From Limnohabitans sp. T6-5 (lineage in GTDB: Bacteria; Pseudomonadota; Gammaproteobacteria; Burkholderiales; Burkholderiaceae_C), in the NCBI RefSeq assembly GCF_003063315.1, contig NZ_NERV01000004.1, positions 1 to 64,000 on the forward strand: a stretch of DNA of 64,000 nt, given 5' to 3'. The position numbers were made by a program, and so were the translations under genes. The notes under the pieces are model-generated. The model worked only from the letters and a program-made list of their open reading frames with translations. It was not told the DNA's origin and made no database searches. This document shows positions 52,371 through 59,763 of the stretch, one piece after another. Numbering within the stretch: position 1 is the stretch's first letter; the number at the start of each line of letters is the position of its first letter.

Positions 52371-52808
52371 ATGTCTACAAACTCACTACACATGCCCCGC
52401 CGCCAACGCGGTTTCACCCTGATCGAACTCATGGTCGTGCTGGCCATCATTGGCGTGCTGGCCGCGCTCATCGTGCCCAATGTACTCAGTCGCGCAGACG
52501 ATGCACGCATCACGGCCGCCCGCACCGATGTGGGCAATTTGATGCAGGCGCTCAAGCTCTACAAGCTGGACAACCAACGCTACCCCAGCGGCGAACAAGG
52601 CCTCAAGGCCCTGACTGCCAAGCCCACCACCGAGCCCGTGCCTGGCAACTGGAAGCCTTATCTGGACAAACTGCCCAACGACCCCTGGGGCCGCGCTTAC
52701 CAATACATGAACCCCGGCATCAAAGGCGAGGTGGATGTGATGTCCTTTGGCGCTGACGGACAGCCCGGCGGCGAAGGCAACAATGCCGACATCGGCAGCT
52801 GGCAATAA
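52371..52808 (+). CDS. gspG: Major pseudopilin GspG
   Basis: 145-residue prepilin. The leader of 14 residues ends R-R-Q-R-G, then F-T-L-I-E with conserved Glu5 and a hydrophobic helix. The GspG calcium-site and C-terminal pattern are seen in SGEQGLKAL, DPWGRAYQY and SFGADGQPGGEGNNADI. It forms the body of the secretion pseudopilus. Its 3' end overlaps the start of gspH. Unlike the three minor pseudopilins downstream, its leader carries no repeat. Confidence 0.95.
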   Translation: MSTNSLHMPRRQRGFTLIELMVVLAIIGVLAALIVPNVLSRADDARITAARTDVGNLMQALKLYKLDNQRYPSGEQGLKALTAKPTTEPVPGNWKPYLDKLPNDPWGRAYQYMNPGIKGEVDVMSFGADGQPGGEGNNADIGSWQ

Positions 52809-53259
52809 GCCCCGCCGCCTTGCACACGCGCATTCGGGCGGCTTCACCTTGCTGGAGTTGCTGGTCGTGGTGGCCCTGATCGCCATCGCCACAGCCGGTG
52901 TCAGCCTGAGCTTGCGTGACAGCGCCGACAGCGCCCTGGAACGCGATGCCGACCGCTTGGCCGCCTTGCTAGAAACCGCCCGTGCTCAGGCCCGCGCCAG
53001 TGGCTTGGCCGTGGTGTGGCGGGCAGAGGGTTCAGGCTTTGTGTTTGAAGGCCTGCCCGCACCGGGCTTGCCCAAACGTTGGCTGTCGGACACCACCCGC
53101 GCCCAAACCGAGCAGCCGATTGTGCTGGGACCCGAACCCTTGATCGCTCCCCAAGCCATTGCCTTGAACACCACCACGGCCACGCGCACCGTGTGGGTCG
53201 TCACCGACGGCCTGCGACCCTTCAAGGTCCAAAGCACACGCACAGGGCTGACGCCATGA
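52783..53259 (+). CDS. gspH: Minor pseudopilin GspH
   Basis: 158 residues with a 20-residue leader ending S-G-G before F-T-L-L-E-L-L-V-V-V-A-L. The start at 52783 overlaps gspG; homology and leader length favour it over an ATG 12 codons earlier. The periplasmic domain is variable, as usual for GspH. Its stop overlaps the gspI ATG (ATGA). Confidence 0.88.
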   Translation: MPTSAAGNKPRRLAHAHSGGFTLLELLVVVALIAIATAGVSLSLRDSADSALERDADRLAALLETARAQARASGLAVVWRAEGSGFVFEGLPAPGLPKRWLSDTTRAQTEQPIVLGPEPLIAPQAIALNTTTATRTVWVVTDGLRPFKVQSTRTGLTP

Positions 53260-54257
53260 GCAGTGGGTGGGTCGAGCCACGTCGGACTCTTCGAGTACCG
53301 ACCTACAGAGGCCGTGACCAGCTTGGCGTGTGCGGTGCCTTGGTAGGTCTGCGGTCGAAGACCCCGACATACAAAGGCCGTGACCAGATGCCGCTGAGCA
53401 ATGTCTTCGTAGGTCGGCGGTCGAAGACCCCGACATGGGGCGTGCGCGATGCCGACAATGCGAATGCCTCTGTTCACGAGCCACGTTGGACTCTTCGAGT
53501 ACCGACCTACGGAGGCCGTGACCAGCTTGGCGTGTGTGGTGCCTTGGTAGGTCGGCGGTCAAAGACCCCGACATGGGGCCTGCGCGATGCCGACAATGCA
53601 AATGCCTCTGTTCACGAGCCACGTCGGACTCTTCGAGTACCGACCTACGAAGGCCGTGGTCAGCTTGGCGTGTGCGGTGCCTTGGTAGGTCGGCAGTCGA
53701 AGACCCCGACATGGGGCGTGCGCGATGCCGACAATGCGAATGCCTCTGTTCACGAGCCACGTCGGACTCTTCGAGTACCGACCTACGAAGGCCGTGACCA
53801 GCTTGGCGTGTGTGGTGCCTTGGTAGGTCGGCGGTTGAAGACCCCGACATGGGGCGAGCGCGATGCCACGAGCGCCCATAGACCGTTACACCATCAGCGG
53901 GCCAGAACGCAAACAGGCTTCACCTTGATCGAGGTGCTGGTGGCGCTGAGCATTGTGGCGGTGGCTTTGCTGGCAGGGCTCAAGGCCACCGGCTCGCTCA
54001 GCCAGAACGCCGAGCGCCAGAACGTGAGCATGCTGGGGCAAATTTGCGCCGAGAACGAATTGATCCGCTTGCGGCTGCTGCGCCAATTACCCGACACCGG
54101 CAACACCCAAATTGAATGCCCGCAAGTGGGCCGCTTGTTGGTGGTGGACCTGTCGGTGCGCCCCACGCCCAACCCCAACTTCAGGCGGGTGGATGCACGC
54201 GTGCTGGACGAGGGCCAGTATGTGCTGCAGCTGTCCACCGTGATGGGTCGCAATTGA
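53256..54257 (+). CDS. gspI: Minor pseudopilin GspI with REP array in its leader
   Basis: Mature part (112 residues) begins F-T-L-I-E-V-L-V-A-L after G221 and is a normal GspI, with the family stretch ENELIRLRLLRQ. The operon-type start ATG 53256, overlapping gspH, would give a 221-residue leader made almost wholly of nine REP-like units read as VGRRSKTPT and RRTLRVPTY peptides. All unit intervals (204, 138, 138; 66, 138, 138, 138) are divisible by three, so the frame is kept. An alternative start is TTG 53835, inside the last unit, with AGG seven bases upstream; it would give a 28-residue leader. Which start is used cannot be told from sequence. No ATG lies between. Confidence 0.85.
   Translation: MSSGWVEPRRTLRVPTYRGRDQLGVCGALVGLRSKTPTYKGRDQMPLSNVFVGRRSKTPTWGVRDADNANASVHEPRWTLRVPTYGGRDQLGVCGALVGRRSKTPTWGLRDADNANASVHEPRRTLRVPTYEGRGQLGVCGALVGRQSKTPTWGVRDADNANASVHEPRRTLRVPTYEGRDQLGVCGALVGRRLKTPTWGERDATSAHRPLHHQRARTQTGFTLIEVLVALSIVAVALLAGLKATGSLSQNAERQNVSMLGQICAENELIRLRLLRQLPDTGNTQIECPQVGRLLVVDLSVRPTPNPNFRRVDARVLDEGQYVLQLSTVMGRN
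53281..53850. repeat. REP-like array inside gspI, 138-bp period
   Basis: Forward ACTC/GAGT units at 53281, 53485, 53623 and 53761; reversed GGTC/GACC units at 53343, 53409, 53547, 53685 and 53823. Forward-to-reverse spacing is 62 bp in every pair, and the tandem period is 138 bp (46 codons). Spacer sequences are nearly identical between copies. The array starts 25 bp after the gspI ATG and stops 66 bp before the cleavage-site codon. Confidence 0.95.
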
Positions 54258-55105
54258 TGGCACGGCTTGCGTTCAGCCTGTGCAATGAAAAATGTCGGGG
54301 TCTTCGACCGCCGACCTACGAAGGCACTGCACACGCTCAGCCGACCACCGCCCCCGTAGGTCGGCACTCGAAGAGTCCGACATCTGTCTGTGGCGGCTTC
54401 ACGCTGATTGAGGTGCTGGTGGCCATCAGCGTCATGGCTTTAATGTCCCTCATGGCCTGGCGCGGCCTGGACGGGATGCTGCGCACGCAAAGCAGCTTGC
54501 AGGTGCGTTCGGACGAGGTGCGCACCTTGCAAGCGGGTCTGGCGCAGTGGCAAACCGATCTGGACCAACTGGCAGAGTTGGGCGGCACGCCCAGCTGGGA
54601 CTGGGACGGCAAGGTGCTGCGGCTCACGCGCCGTGCGGCCCTGGACGCCGAGGTGCAGGTGGTGGCCTGGACCTGGCGCAACAACCCGGGGCGCCCCGGT
54701 GGCGGCGACTGGCTGCGCTGGCAATCGGCGCCCTTGCACCTGCGCAGCGACTGGCAAAACGCCTGGAACCTGGCCCGGGAATGGAGCCAAACGCCGACGC
54801 CCGCCTCGCAGGCAGGCGAGGTCAACATCCACCCCTTGAGCGGCTGGCAGCTGTTTGTGCACCGGGGCGGCAGCTGGACCAACCCGCTGTCGAGTGATGC
54901 GGTCACGCCCGGTTCATCCACAAGTTCGTCCGGCAGCACGTCCGGCACGCCCCCACCAACCAGCAGCCCTGCCAATAGCGCCACAGCCAGCAGCACGCCG
55001 CCCGACGGCGTGCGCCTGATCCTGACGCTGCCGCCCGGCCCGTCTGGCGCAGGCGCCTTGACCCTGGACTGGATACGCCCGACCTTGTCTGGAGCCCTGC
55101 CATGA
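54257..55105 (+). CDS. gspJ: Minor pseudopilin GspJ with one REP pair in its leader
   Basis: 282 residues. ATG 54257 overlaps the gspI stop (TGATG). The leader has 47 residues, about 30 of them from one REP-like pair (C-R-G-L-R-P-P-T-Y ... V-G-R-H-S-K-S-P-T), and ends C-G-G before F-T-L-I-E-V-L-V-A-I. The mature domain matches GspJ (LMAWRGLDGMLRTQSSL near the start of the globular part). The C-terminal third has a low-complexity Ser/Pro/Thr segment. There is no other start nearer the cleavage site. Its stop overlaps the gspK ATG. Confidence 0.88.
   Translation: MARLAFSLCNEKCRGLRPPTYEGTAHAQPTTAPVGRHSKSPTSVCGGFTLIEVLVAISVMALMSLMAWRGLDGMLRTQSSLQVRSDEVRTLQAGLAQWQTDLDQLAELGGTPSWDWDGKVLRLTRRAALDAEVQVVAWTWRNNPGRPGGGDWLRWQSAPLHLRSDWQNAWNLAREWSQTPTPASQAGEVNIHPLSGWQLFVHRGGSWTNPLSSDAVTPGSSTSSSGSTSGTPPPTSSPANSATASSTPPDGVRLILTLPPGPSGAGALTLDWIRPTLSGALP
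54294..54383. repeat. Single REP-like pair inside gspJ (about 90 bp, 30 codons)
   Basis: Forward GGTC/GACC unit at 54294 and reversed ACTC/GAGT unit at 54356, 62 bp apart start to start. The spacer is, in reverse complement, clearly related to the spacer of the gspI units, so this is the same element inserted in the opposite orientation. Confidence 0.95.
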
Positions 55106-56796
55106 GCGCAGCACGCAAACCACAAGAACCGCGCCATGACAAGCACCGCATTCGTATCGGTCCCCGTAGGTCGGCACTCGAAGCGTCCGACATTTGCTTT
55201 CGGGGCATCCGGCATTTGTGGTGTGGCGCATGCTCCATGTCGGAGTCTTCGACCGCCGACCTACAAGGTCATCGCGCTGCTGCAAGCGGACACGGCTCCC
55301 GTAGGTCGGCACTCGAAGCGTCCGACATGTGCTTTCGGGGCATCCGGGGTTTGTGGTGTGGCGCATGCCGCATGTCGGGGTCTTCGACCGCCGACCTACG
55401 AAGGCAATGTGCAGACGCTTGCGGCAACAGTCCCCGTAGGTCGGCACTCGAAGAGTCCGACATTTGCTTTCGGGGCATCTGGCGTTTGTGGTTTGGCACA
55501 TGCCGCATGTCGGGGTCTTCGACCGCCGACCTACAAAGGCAATGTGCAGACGCTTGCGGCAACAGTCCCCGTAGGTCGGCACTCGAAGAGTCCGACATTT
55601 GCTTTCGGGGCATCCGGCGTTTGTGGTTTGGCACATGCCGCATGTCGGGGTCTTCGACCGCCGACCTACAAAGGCACAGCACACACCCAGCCGACCGCGC
55701 CCCCCGTAGGTCGGCACTCGAAGAGTCCGACATGTGCCCGCAGAACCCCCAACGCCAAATTCAGCCATTGCCGCCTTCCAACGAACGTCGGGGTCTGCGA
55801 CCACCGACCTGCGAATACCCGCATCCCCGCGTCGTTCACCGACAGGCGGAACGCGGTGCCGCCTTGCTGACCGCGATGCTGATCGTGGCCCTGGTGGCCA
55901 CGCTGGCCAGCGCTGCACTGTGGCAACAGTGGCGCCAGGTCGAGATCGAAACCGCCGAACGTGGGCGCAGCCAAACGGCCTGGATGATGACCGGCGCCCT
56001 GGACTGGACGCGCTTGATCTTGCGCGAAGACGGTTTGTCCAGCGGCGCTGTGGACCACCTGGGTGAGCCCTGGGCTTTGCCGGTGCAGGAATCCAAGTTG
56101 TCGAATTTCCTGTCGCAAGACCAAAAGTGGCAAGAAGGTGATGCCGAGGTTTTTCTCTCGGGCCAGATCACCGATGCGCAGTCGCGCCTGAATGTGCGCA
56201 ACCTGATCGAAGACGGCCAGGTGTCCAAGGTCCAGCTGGCACGTTTTGCGCGCTTGTTTGAACGCCTGGACCTGCCGTTGCAAGAGCTGCAAACGCTGTC
56301 GCGCCAATTGCAGGCGGCGCTGCAAAGCAGCACATCAGCCACGGCAGGCAACACCGCCCAAACACCCCTCTTGCCCCAGCAAACCGCCCAACTGGTCTGG
56401 CTGGGCCTGAGCCCGGCCACAGCGCGGGCGCTCGAAGGCTTTGTCAGCGTGCTGCCCGAAGCCACGCCGGTGAACCTGAACACGGCCAGCGCTGAGGTGC
56501 TGATGGCCAGCCTGCCCGGCCTGGACCTGGCCGCTGCGCGCCAATTGGTGCAGCAGCGCGACAAGGCGCCCTGGACATCGCTGGACGCCGTGCGCCAGGC
56601 CTTGGGGGCGGCAGGCACAGGGGTCAACGAACAACAACACAGCGTGGGCAGCCGATATTTCGAGGTACTCGGGCGCATGCGCATCGACAACGTGGTGCAG
56701 CAAGACCTGGCGCTGGTGCGTCGTGAAGGCAACCAGGTGCGCATGCTGTGGCGGGTGCGCAGCCCGCAGCTCACGCTGGCCCCGACCCTACAATGA
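55102..56796 (+). CDS. gspK: Minor pseudopilin GspK with REP array in its leader
   Basis: 564 residues from the operon-type ATG (overlap ATGA with gspJ). The prepilin motif R-Q-A-E-R-G is at residues 247-252, followed by A-A-L-L-T-A-M-L-I-V-A-L; absence of Glu5 is normal for GspK. The mature 312 residues have the usual GspK length, with helix-hairpin-helix-like VNLNTASAEVLMASLPGLD. The 252-residue leader is read from ten REP-like units, here in a different frame from gspI (SALEESDI and SGSSTADL peptides). In-frame ATG 55732 in the last reversed unit, with GAAGAG six bases upstream, would give a 42-residue leader. The gene ends at the border of a small inverted-repeat element. Confidence 0.87.
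   Translation: MSAARKPQEPRHDKHRIRIGPRRSALEASDICFRGIRHLWCGACSMSESSTADLQGHRAAASGHGSRRSALEASDMCFRGIRGLWCGACRMSGSSTADLRRQCADACGNSPRRSALEESDICFRGIWRLWFGTCRMSGSSTADLQRQCADACGNSPRRSALEESDICFRGIRRLWFGTCRMSGSSTADLQRHSTHPADRAPRRSALEESDMCPQNPQRQIQPLPPSNERRGLRPPTCEYPHPRVVHRQAERGAALLTAMLIVALVATLASAALWQQWRQVEIETAERGRSQTAWMMTGALDWTRLILREDGLSSGAVDHLGEPWALPVQESKLSNFLSQDQKWQEGDAEVFLSGQITDAQSRLNVRNLIEDGQVSKVQLARFARLFERLDLPLQELQTLSRQLQAALQSSTSATAGNTAQTPLLPQQTAQLVWLGLSPATARALEGFVSVLPEATPVNLNTASAEVLMASLPGLDLAAARQLVQQRDKAPWTSLDAVRQALGAAGTGVNEQQHSVGSRYFEVLGRMRIDNVVQQDLALVRREGNQVRMLWRVRSPQLTLAPTLQ
55166..55814. repeat. REP-like array inside gspK, 135-bp period
   Basis: Reversed ACTC/GAGT units at 55166, 55301, 55436, 55571 and 55706 (exact 135-bp steps, 45 codons); forward GGTC/GACC units at 55239, 55374, 55509, 55644 and a last one at 55787. 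Forward-to-reverse spacing is 62 bp as in gspI and gspJ. The array begins 64 bp after the ATG and ends about 40 bp before the cleavage-site codon. Confidence 0.95.
55720..55734 (+). promoter_or_regulatory. Possible internal translation start of gspK formed by a REP unit
   Basis: GAAGAG (55720-55725), six bases, then ATG 55732, all inside the right arm of the last reversed unit. The ATG is in frame with the GspK prepilin motif. Confidence 0.4.
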
Positions 56797-57033
56797 ACCT
56801 AGAAAACGCAGTTGACCGCTTTGACCACGCTGGAAACCCTGTGCATCCTGAACGCTGTGACCACGAAGACGCTCACCTTGTGGCTGATACCGCTACGCAC
56901 CCGATGGCACGGCCCTGGGGGGCACTGGCGGCGTTGCTCGTCGTTGCAGGGGGGCAGCCTGCTGCCTCCTCGCGCCTGGCCATTGCCCCCCATGGCCGCA
57001 CCCTCGGGTGCGTCCAACTGCATTTTCTAGGTT
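56796..57033. mobile_element. MITE-like or IS-remnant element with terminal inverted repeats
   Basis: The ends are AACCTAGAAAACGCAGTTG and, inverted, AACCTAGAAAATGCAGTTG (18 of 19 identical). The 238-bp interior has no complete transposase frame. It sits exactly between the gspK stop codon (whose last base is the first base of the element) and gspL, where the operon's other genes overlap or abut. No clear target duplication is seen. Confidence 0.75.
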
Positions 57034-57043
57034 AAAAAAGCTC

Positions 57044-58276
57044 ATGCGAACTCTGATCATTCAACTGCCCTTGGGCATGCCTGGCACCACCACGGTGTAT
57101 GCGCATGCCTTGGTGCAAACCGATGCCCCTGCGGCCTCGTTGAACCTGCAATGGGCGCAAACCGCCTTGCTGCCCCGCGCCGACCGGCAGACCGAAGTCG
57201 TGGCCCTGGTGCCCGCCGGGGCTTTGTCTTGGCACCGTGTTTCGCTGCCCGCCGGGCTGCACAAACAGGCGTCGCGACTGCAAGCTGCCCTGCAAGGCCT
57301 GCTGGAAGACGCCCTGCTTGACGACCCGGCGCAGATGCACCTGGCCTTGCAAGCCCAATGGAAAACCACCGAGCAGCCCTGGGTGGCCGCCTGTGACCGC
57401 GCTTGGCTGAGCGCGCAGCTGCAGGCCCTGGAGTCGGCCGGCATCACGGTGCACCGCATCGTGCCCGAATTTGCCCCCGTGGGCGCGGCGCTGCACATCA
57501 CGGCCGTTGGCCCGGCCGATGAAGGCTGGCTGTGGCTGCAGCAGGCCGATCGCGGCGTGTGGGGCCTGCCCATGGCCAGTGTGCTGACGGCCCAAGATGT
57601 GCTCAGCGACGAAGATCGCGGCAGCGCCAGCTTGAGCGCCGAGCCAAGCGTGGTGAGCTGGGTGAGCGAGCGCCTGGGCCTGAAGGCGCCCATGGTGGCA
57701 CCCAAGCAGCATTGGCTGCAGGCCTTGGGCACGGACTGGGACTTGGCGCAATTTGAATTTCAGGCCAACGCCCGTGCGCGGCGCCTGAAAAACTGGCAAC
57801 GCAGCGCCAGCCACCTGTGGCACAGCCGCGACTGGCGCCCGGCCCGCTGGGGCCTGGGCGTGTTGCTGGCCAGCCAGTTGCTGGGGCTCAATGTGTGGGC
57901 CTACAAAACACGCGCCGACTGGCAGGCCCAGCAAAGCAGCTGGGCACACATGCTGCGCGAGACCTTCCCCAAAACCCAGGTGGTGGTGGATGCACCTTTG
58001 CAAATGACCCGCGAAGTGGCCCGGCTGCGCCAAGGCTCGGGCCAACTGAGCGCGCCCGACCTGGAAACCATGCTCGGCGCCCTGGGGCAAAGCTGGCCTG
58101 CGGGCACCGCGGCCCCCACGCAGTTTCAGTTTGAACCTGGCCAGCTGCGCCTGCCTGAGCTGAGCTTGAGCGCCAGCGCGCAACAGGCTCTTGAAAAATC
58201 GCTGAGCGCCCAAGGCTATGCCTGGCGTACCGACGGCACGGCCGGGGTCATGAGCACGAAAGAAGCGCAACCATGA
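57044..58276 (+). CDS. gspL: Type II secretion assembly protein GspL
   Basis: 410 residues. A cytoplasmic actin-like domain (residues 1-260, with LPAGLHKQASRLQAALQGLLED) contacts ATPase GspE. One membrane helix lies around 268-288 (GLGVLLASQLLGLNVWAY), followed by a ferredoxin-like periplasmic domain. It starts 10 bp after the inserted element, and its ribosome site is weak. It overlaps gspM by ATGA. Confidence 0.9.
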   Translation: MRTLIIQLPLGMPGTTTVYAHALVQTDAPAASLNLQWAQTALLPRADRQTEVVALVPAGALSWHRVSLPAGLHKQASRLQAALQGLLEDALLDDPAQMHLALQAQWKTTEQPWVAACDRAWLSAQLQALESAGITVHRIVPEFAPVGAALHITAVGPADEGWLWLQQADRGVWGLPMASVLTAQDVLSDEDRGSASLSAEPSVVSWVSERLGLKAPMVAPKQHWLQALGTDWDLAQFEFQANARARRLKNWQRSASHLWHSRDWRPARWGLGVLLASQLLGLNVWAYKTRADWQAQQSSWAHMLRETFPKTQVVVDAPLQMTREVARLRQGSGQLSAPDLETMLGALGQSWPAGTAAPTQFQFEPGQLRLPELSLSASAQQALEKSLSAQGYAWRTDGTAGVMSTKEAQP

Positions 58277-58863
58277 GCACCTGGCAAAACCAACTTCAAG
58301 CCACCACGGCGCCCCTGCGCGCTTCGCTGCGTGCCGCCTGGGCACAGCGCAGCGCTCGCGAACGCCAGCTGCTCAGCCTGGCAGCCGTAATCTTGGCCCT
58401 GGCCGCCGTCTGGCGCATCGCCCTGGCCCCGGCCTTGCAAACCTGGAACGAAGCCCCCGCCCGCCAAGCCGCACTTGACCGCCAAAGCGCCCAGATGCGC
58501 CAGCTGCAAGCCCAGGCCCAAAGCCTGAAAAAACCTTCAGCCATCACCCGCGCTGACGCCGTGCAGTGGCTCGAACGCAACCTTGCCGCCTTGGGCGCCG
58601 ACGCCAAGCTCAGCCTGCAAGGTGAGCGCGCCACCGTGAGCCTGCAAGCGGCCCCCGCCGACGGCCTGACCCGCTGGCTGCAGCAAGCCCGCGAACACGC
58701 CCAGGCCTTGCCCGTTCAAGCCCAGTTGCGACAAGTCAGCGAGCCTGCAACGGCCAAGCCTGGCCCAGCATCGCTTGCATCGCCTGCGGCCAAGACCCCC
58801 GATGCCCCCGCCCAGAGCAGCGCGGTGCGCTGGAGCGGCACCCTGGTTCTGAGCCTGCCTTGA
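58273..58863 (+). CDS. gspM: Type II secretion protein GspM
   Basis: 196 residues: short cytoplasmic part ending RSARERQLLSLAAVI, membrane helix (about 33-53), periplasmic coiled-coil and ferredoxin-like domain (ITRADAVQWLERNLAALG; GERATVSLQAAPADGLTRWLQQ). It partners GspL in the inner-membrane platform. It carries an Ala/Pro-rich C-terminal segment before the last strand. Confidence 0.9.
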   Translation: MSTWQNQLQATTAPLRASLRAAWAQRSARERQLLSLAAVILALAAVWRIALAPALQTWNEAPARQAALDRQSAQMRQLQAQAQSLKKPSAITRADAVQWLERNLAALGADAKLSLQGERATVSLQAAPADGLTRWLQQAREHAQALPVQAQLRQVSEPATAKPGPASLASPAAKTPDAPAQSSAVRWSGTLVLSLP

Positions 58864-59759
58864 TGCGCCCTGTTGTGATGCAAACCACCCTGCCCCGCTC
58901 GGCCCTGAAGCGTCAGGACTTGAAAGCCCTCACCCGGTTCTCAGGTCGGCGCGCAGGCCTGCCCCCGTCCGCTGCCCCGGCGCGCAGCCCTTGGCGCCCA
59001 GCCGTCTGGGGCGCCTGCCTGGGCCTGAGCCTGGCGCTGCTCGTGTGGGCGCCCGCACGCTGGCTGGCCTGGGGCCTTGACCAAGCCAGCCAAGGGCAGG
59101 TTCAGCTGCACCAAGCGCGGGGCACGGTCTGGCAGGGCTCGGCCCAGCTGGTGCTCAGTGGCGGCGCGGGCAGCCGCGACGCGCAGGCCCTGCCCGGGCG
59201 CTTGCAGTGGCACATCACCCCCGGCTGGATGTCCTTGCAACTGCAATTTCTGGCCGACTGCTGCATGCAGCAAAGCGCGAGCGCCCGGCTGCAGGCGGGC
59301 CTGTCCACGCTGCAATTGCAGCTGAGCGACCACACCTCGACCTGGCCTGCCGCTTTGCTGTCGGGCCTGGGCGCCCCCTGGAACACCTTGCAAGCGGCCG
59401 GACAACTCCAGCTGCGCAGCCAATCGCTGCAGCTGCATTGGGCGGCCGGCCGTTTGCGGCTGCAAGGCCTGGCCGAACTCGACGCGCTGAACATGTCCTC
59501 CAAACTCAGCACCTTGCAACCCATGGGCAGTTACCGCATTCAGCTGCGAGGCACGCCCGAAGGCTCGGCCACGCCCGATCTGCAGCTGAGCACCCTGCAA
59601 GGCCCCTTGCAACTGCAAGGCCAGGGCCAATGGGTGGGCCAGCGCCTGCGCTTTAGCGGCGAAGCCAGTGCCCAAGCGGGCAGCGAGGCCGCCTTGTCCA
59701 ATTTGCTCAACATCATCGGCCGCCGTCAGGGCACGCGCAGCCTGCTTTCACTGGGATAA
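58863..59759 (+). CDS. gspN: Type II secretion protein GspN
   Basis: 298 residues with one N-terminal membrane helix (about 48-70) and a periplasmic beta-rich domain. WGLDQASQGQVQLHQARGTVWQGSAQLVL is the typical GspN start, and repeated GQLQL strands follow. GspN is an accessory T2SS component present in only some lineages. The start overlaps the gspM stop (TGATG). Order M-N-D-E is common in Burkholderiales systems of this type. Confidence 0.87.
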   Translation: MRPVVMQTTLPRSALKRQDLKALTRFSGRRAGLPPSAAPARSPWRPAVWGACLGLSLALLVWAPARWLAWGLDQASQGQVQLHQARGTVWQGSAQLVLSGGAGSRDAQALPGRLQWHITPGWMSLQLQFLADCCMQQSASARLQAGLSTLQLQLSDHTSTWPAALLSGLGAPWNTLQAAGQLQLRSQSLQLHWAAGRLRLQGLAELDALNMSSKLSTLQPMGSYRIQLRGTPEGSATPDLQLSTLQGPLQLQGQGQWVGQRLRFSGEASAQAGSEAALSNLLNIIGRRQGTRSLLSLG

Positions 59760-59763
59760 ACCC

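Noticed and set aside
53281..55812. A conserved peptide module encoded by the repeats (as in Rickettsia palindromic elements)
   Set aside because: The units are read in different frames in gspI, gspJ and gspK, giving unrelated peptides, so what is conserved is the DNA or RNA hairpin and not a protein sequence.
56797..57035. A small protein gene between gspK and gspL
   Set aside because: The open frames there lie wholly inside an element with terminal inverted repeats and have no ribosome site.
57032..58345. A 437-codon open frame antisense to gspL
   Set aside because: Shadow frame opposite a well-supported T2SS gene in a continuous operon.
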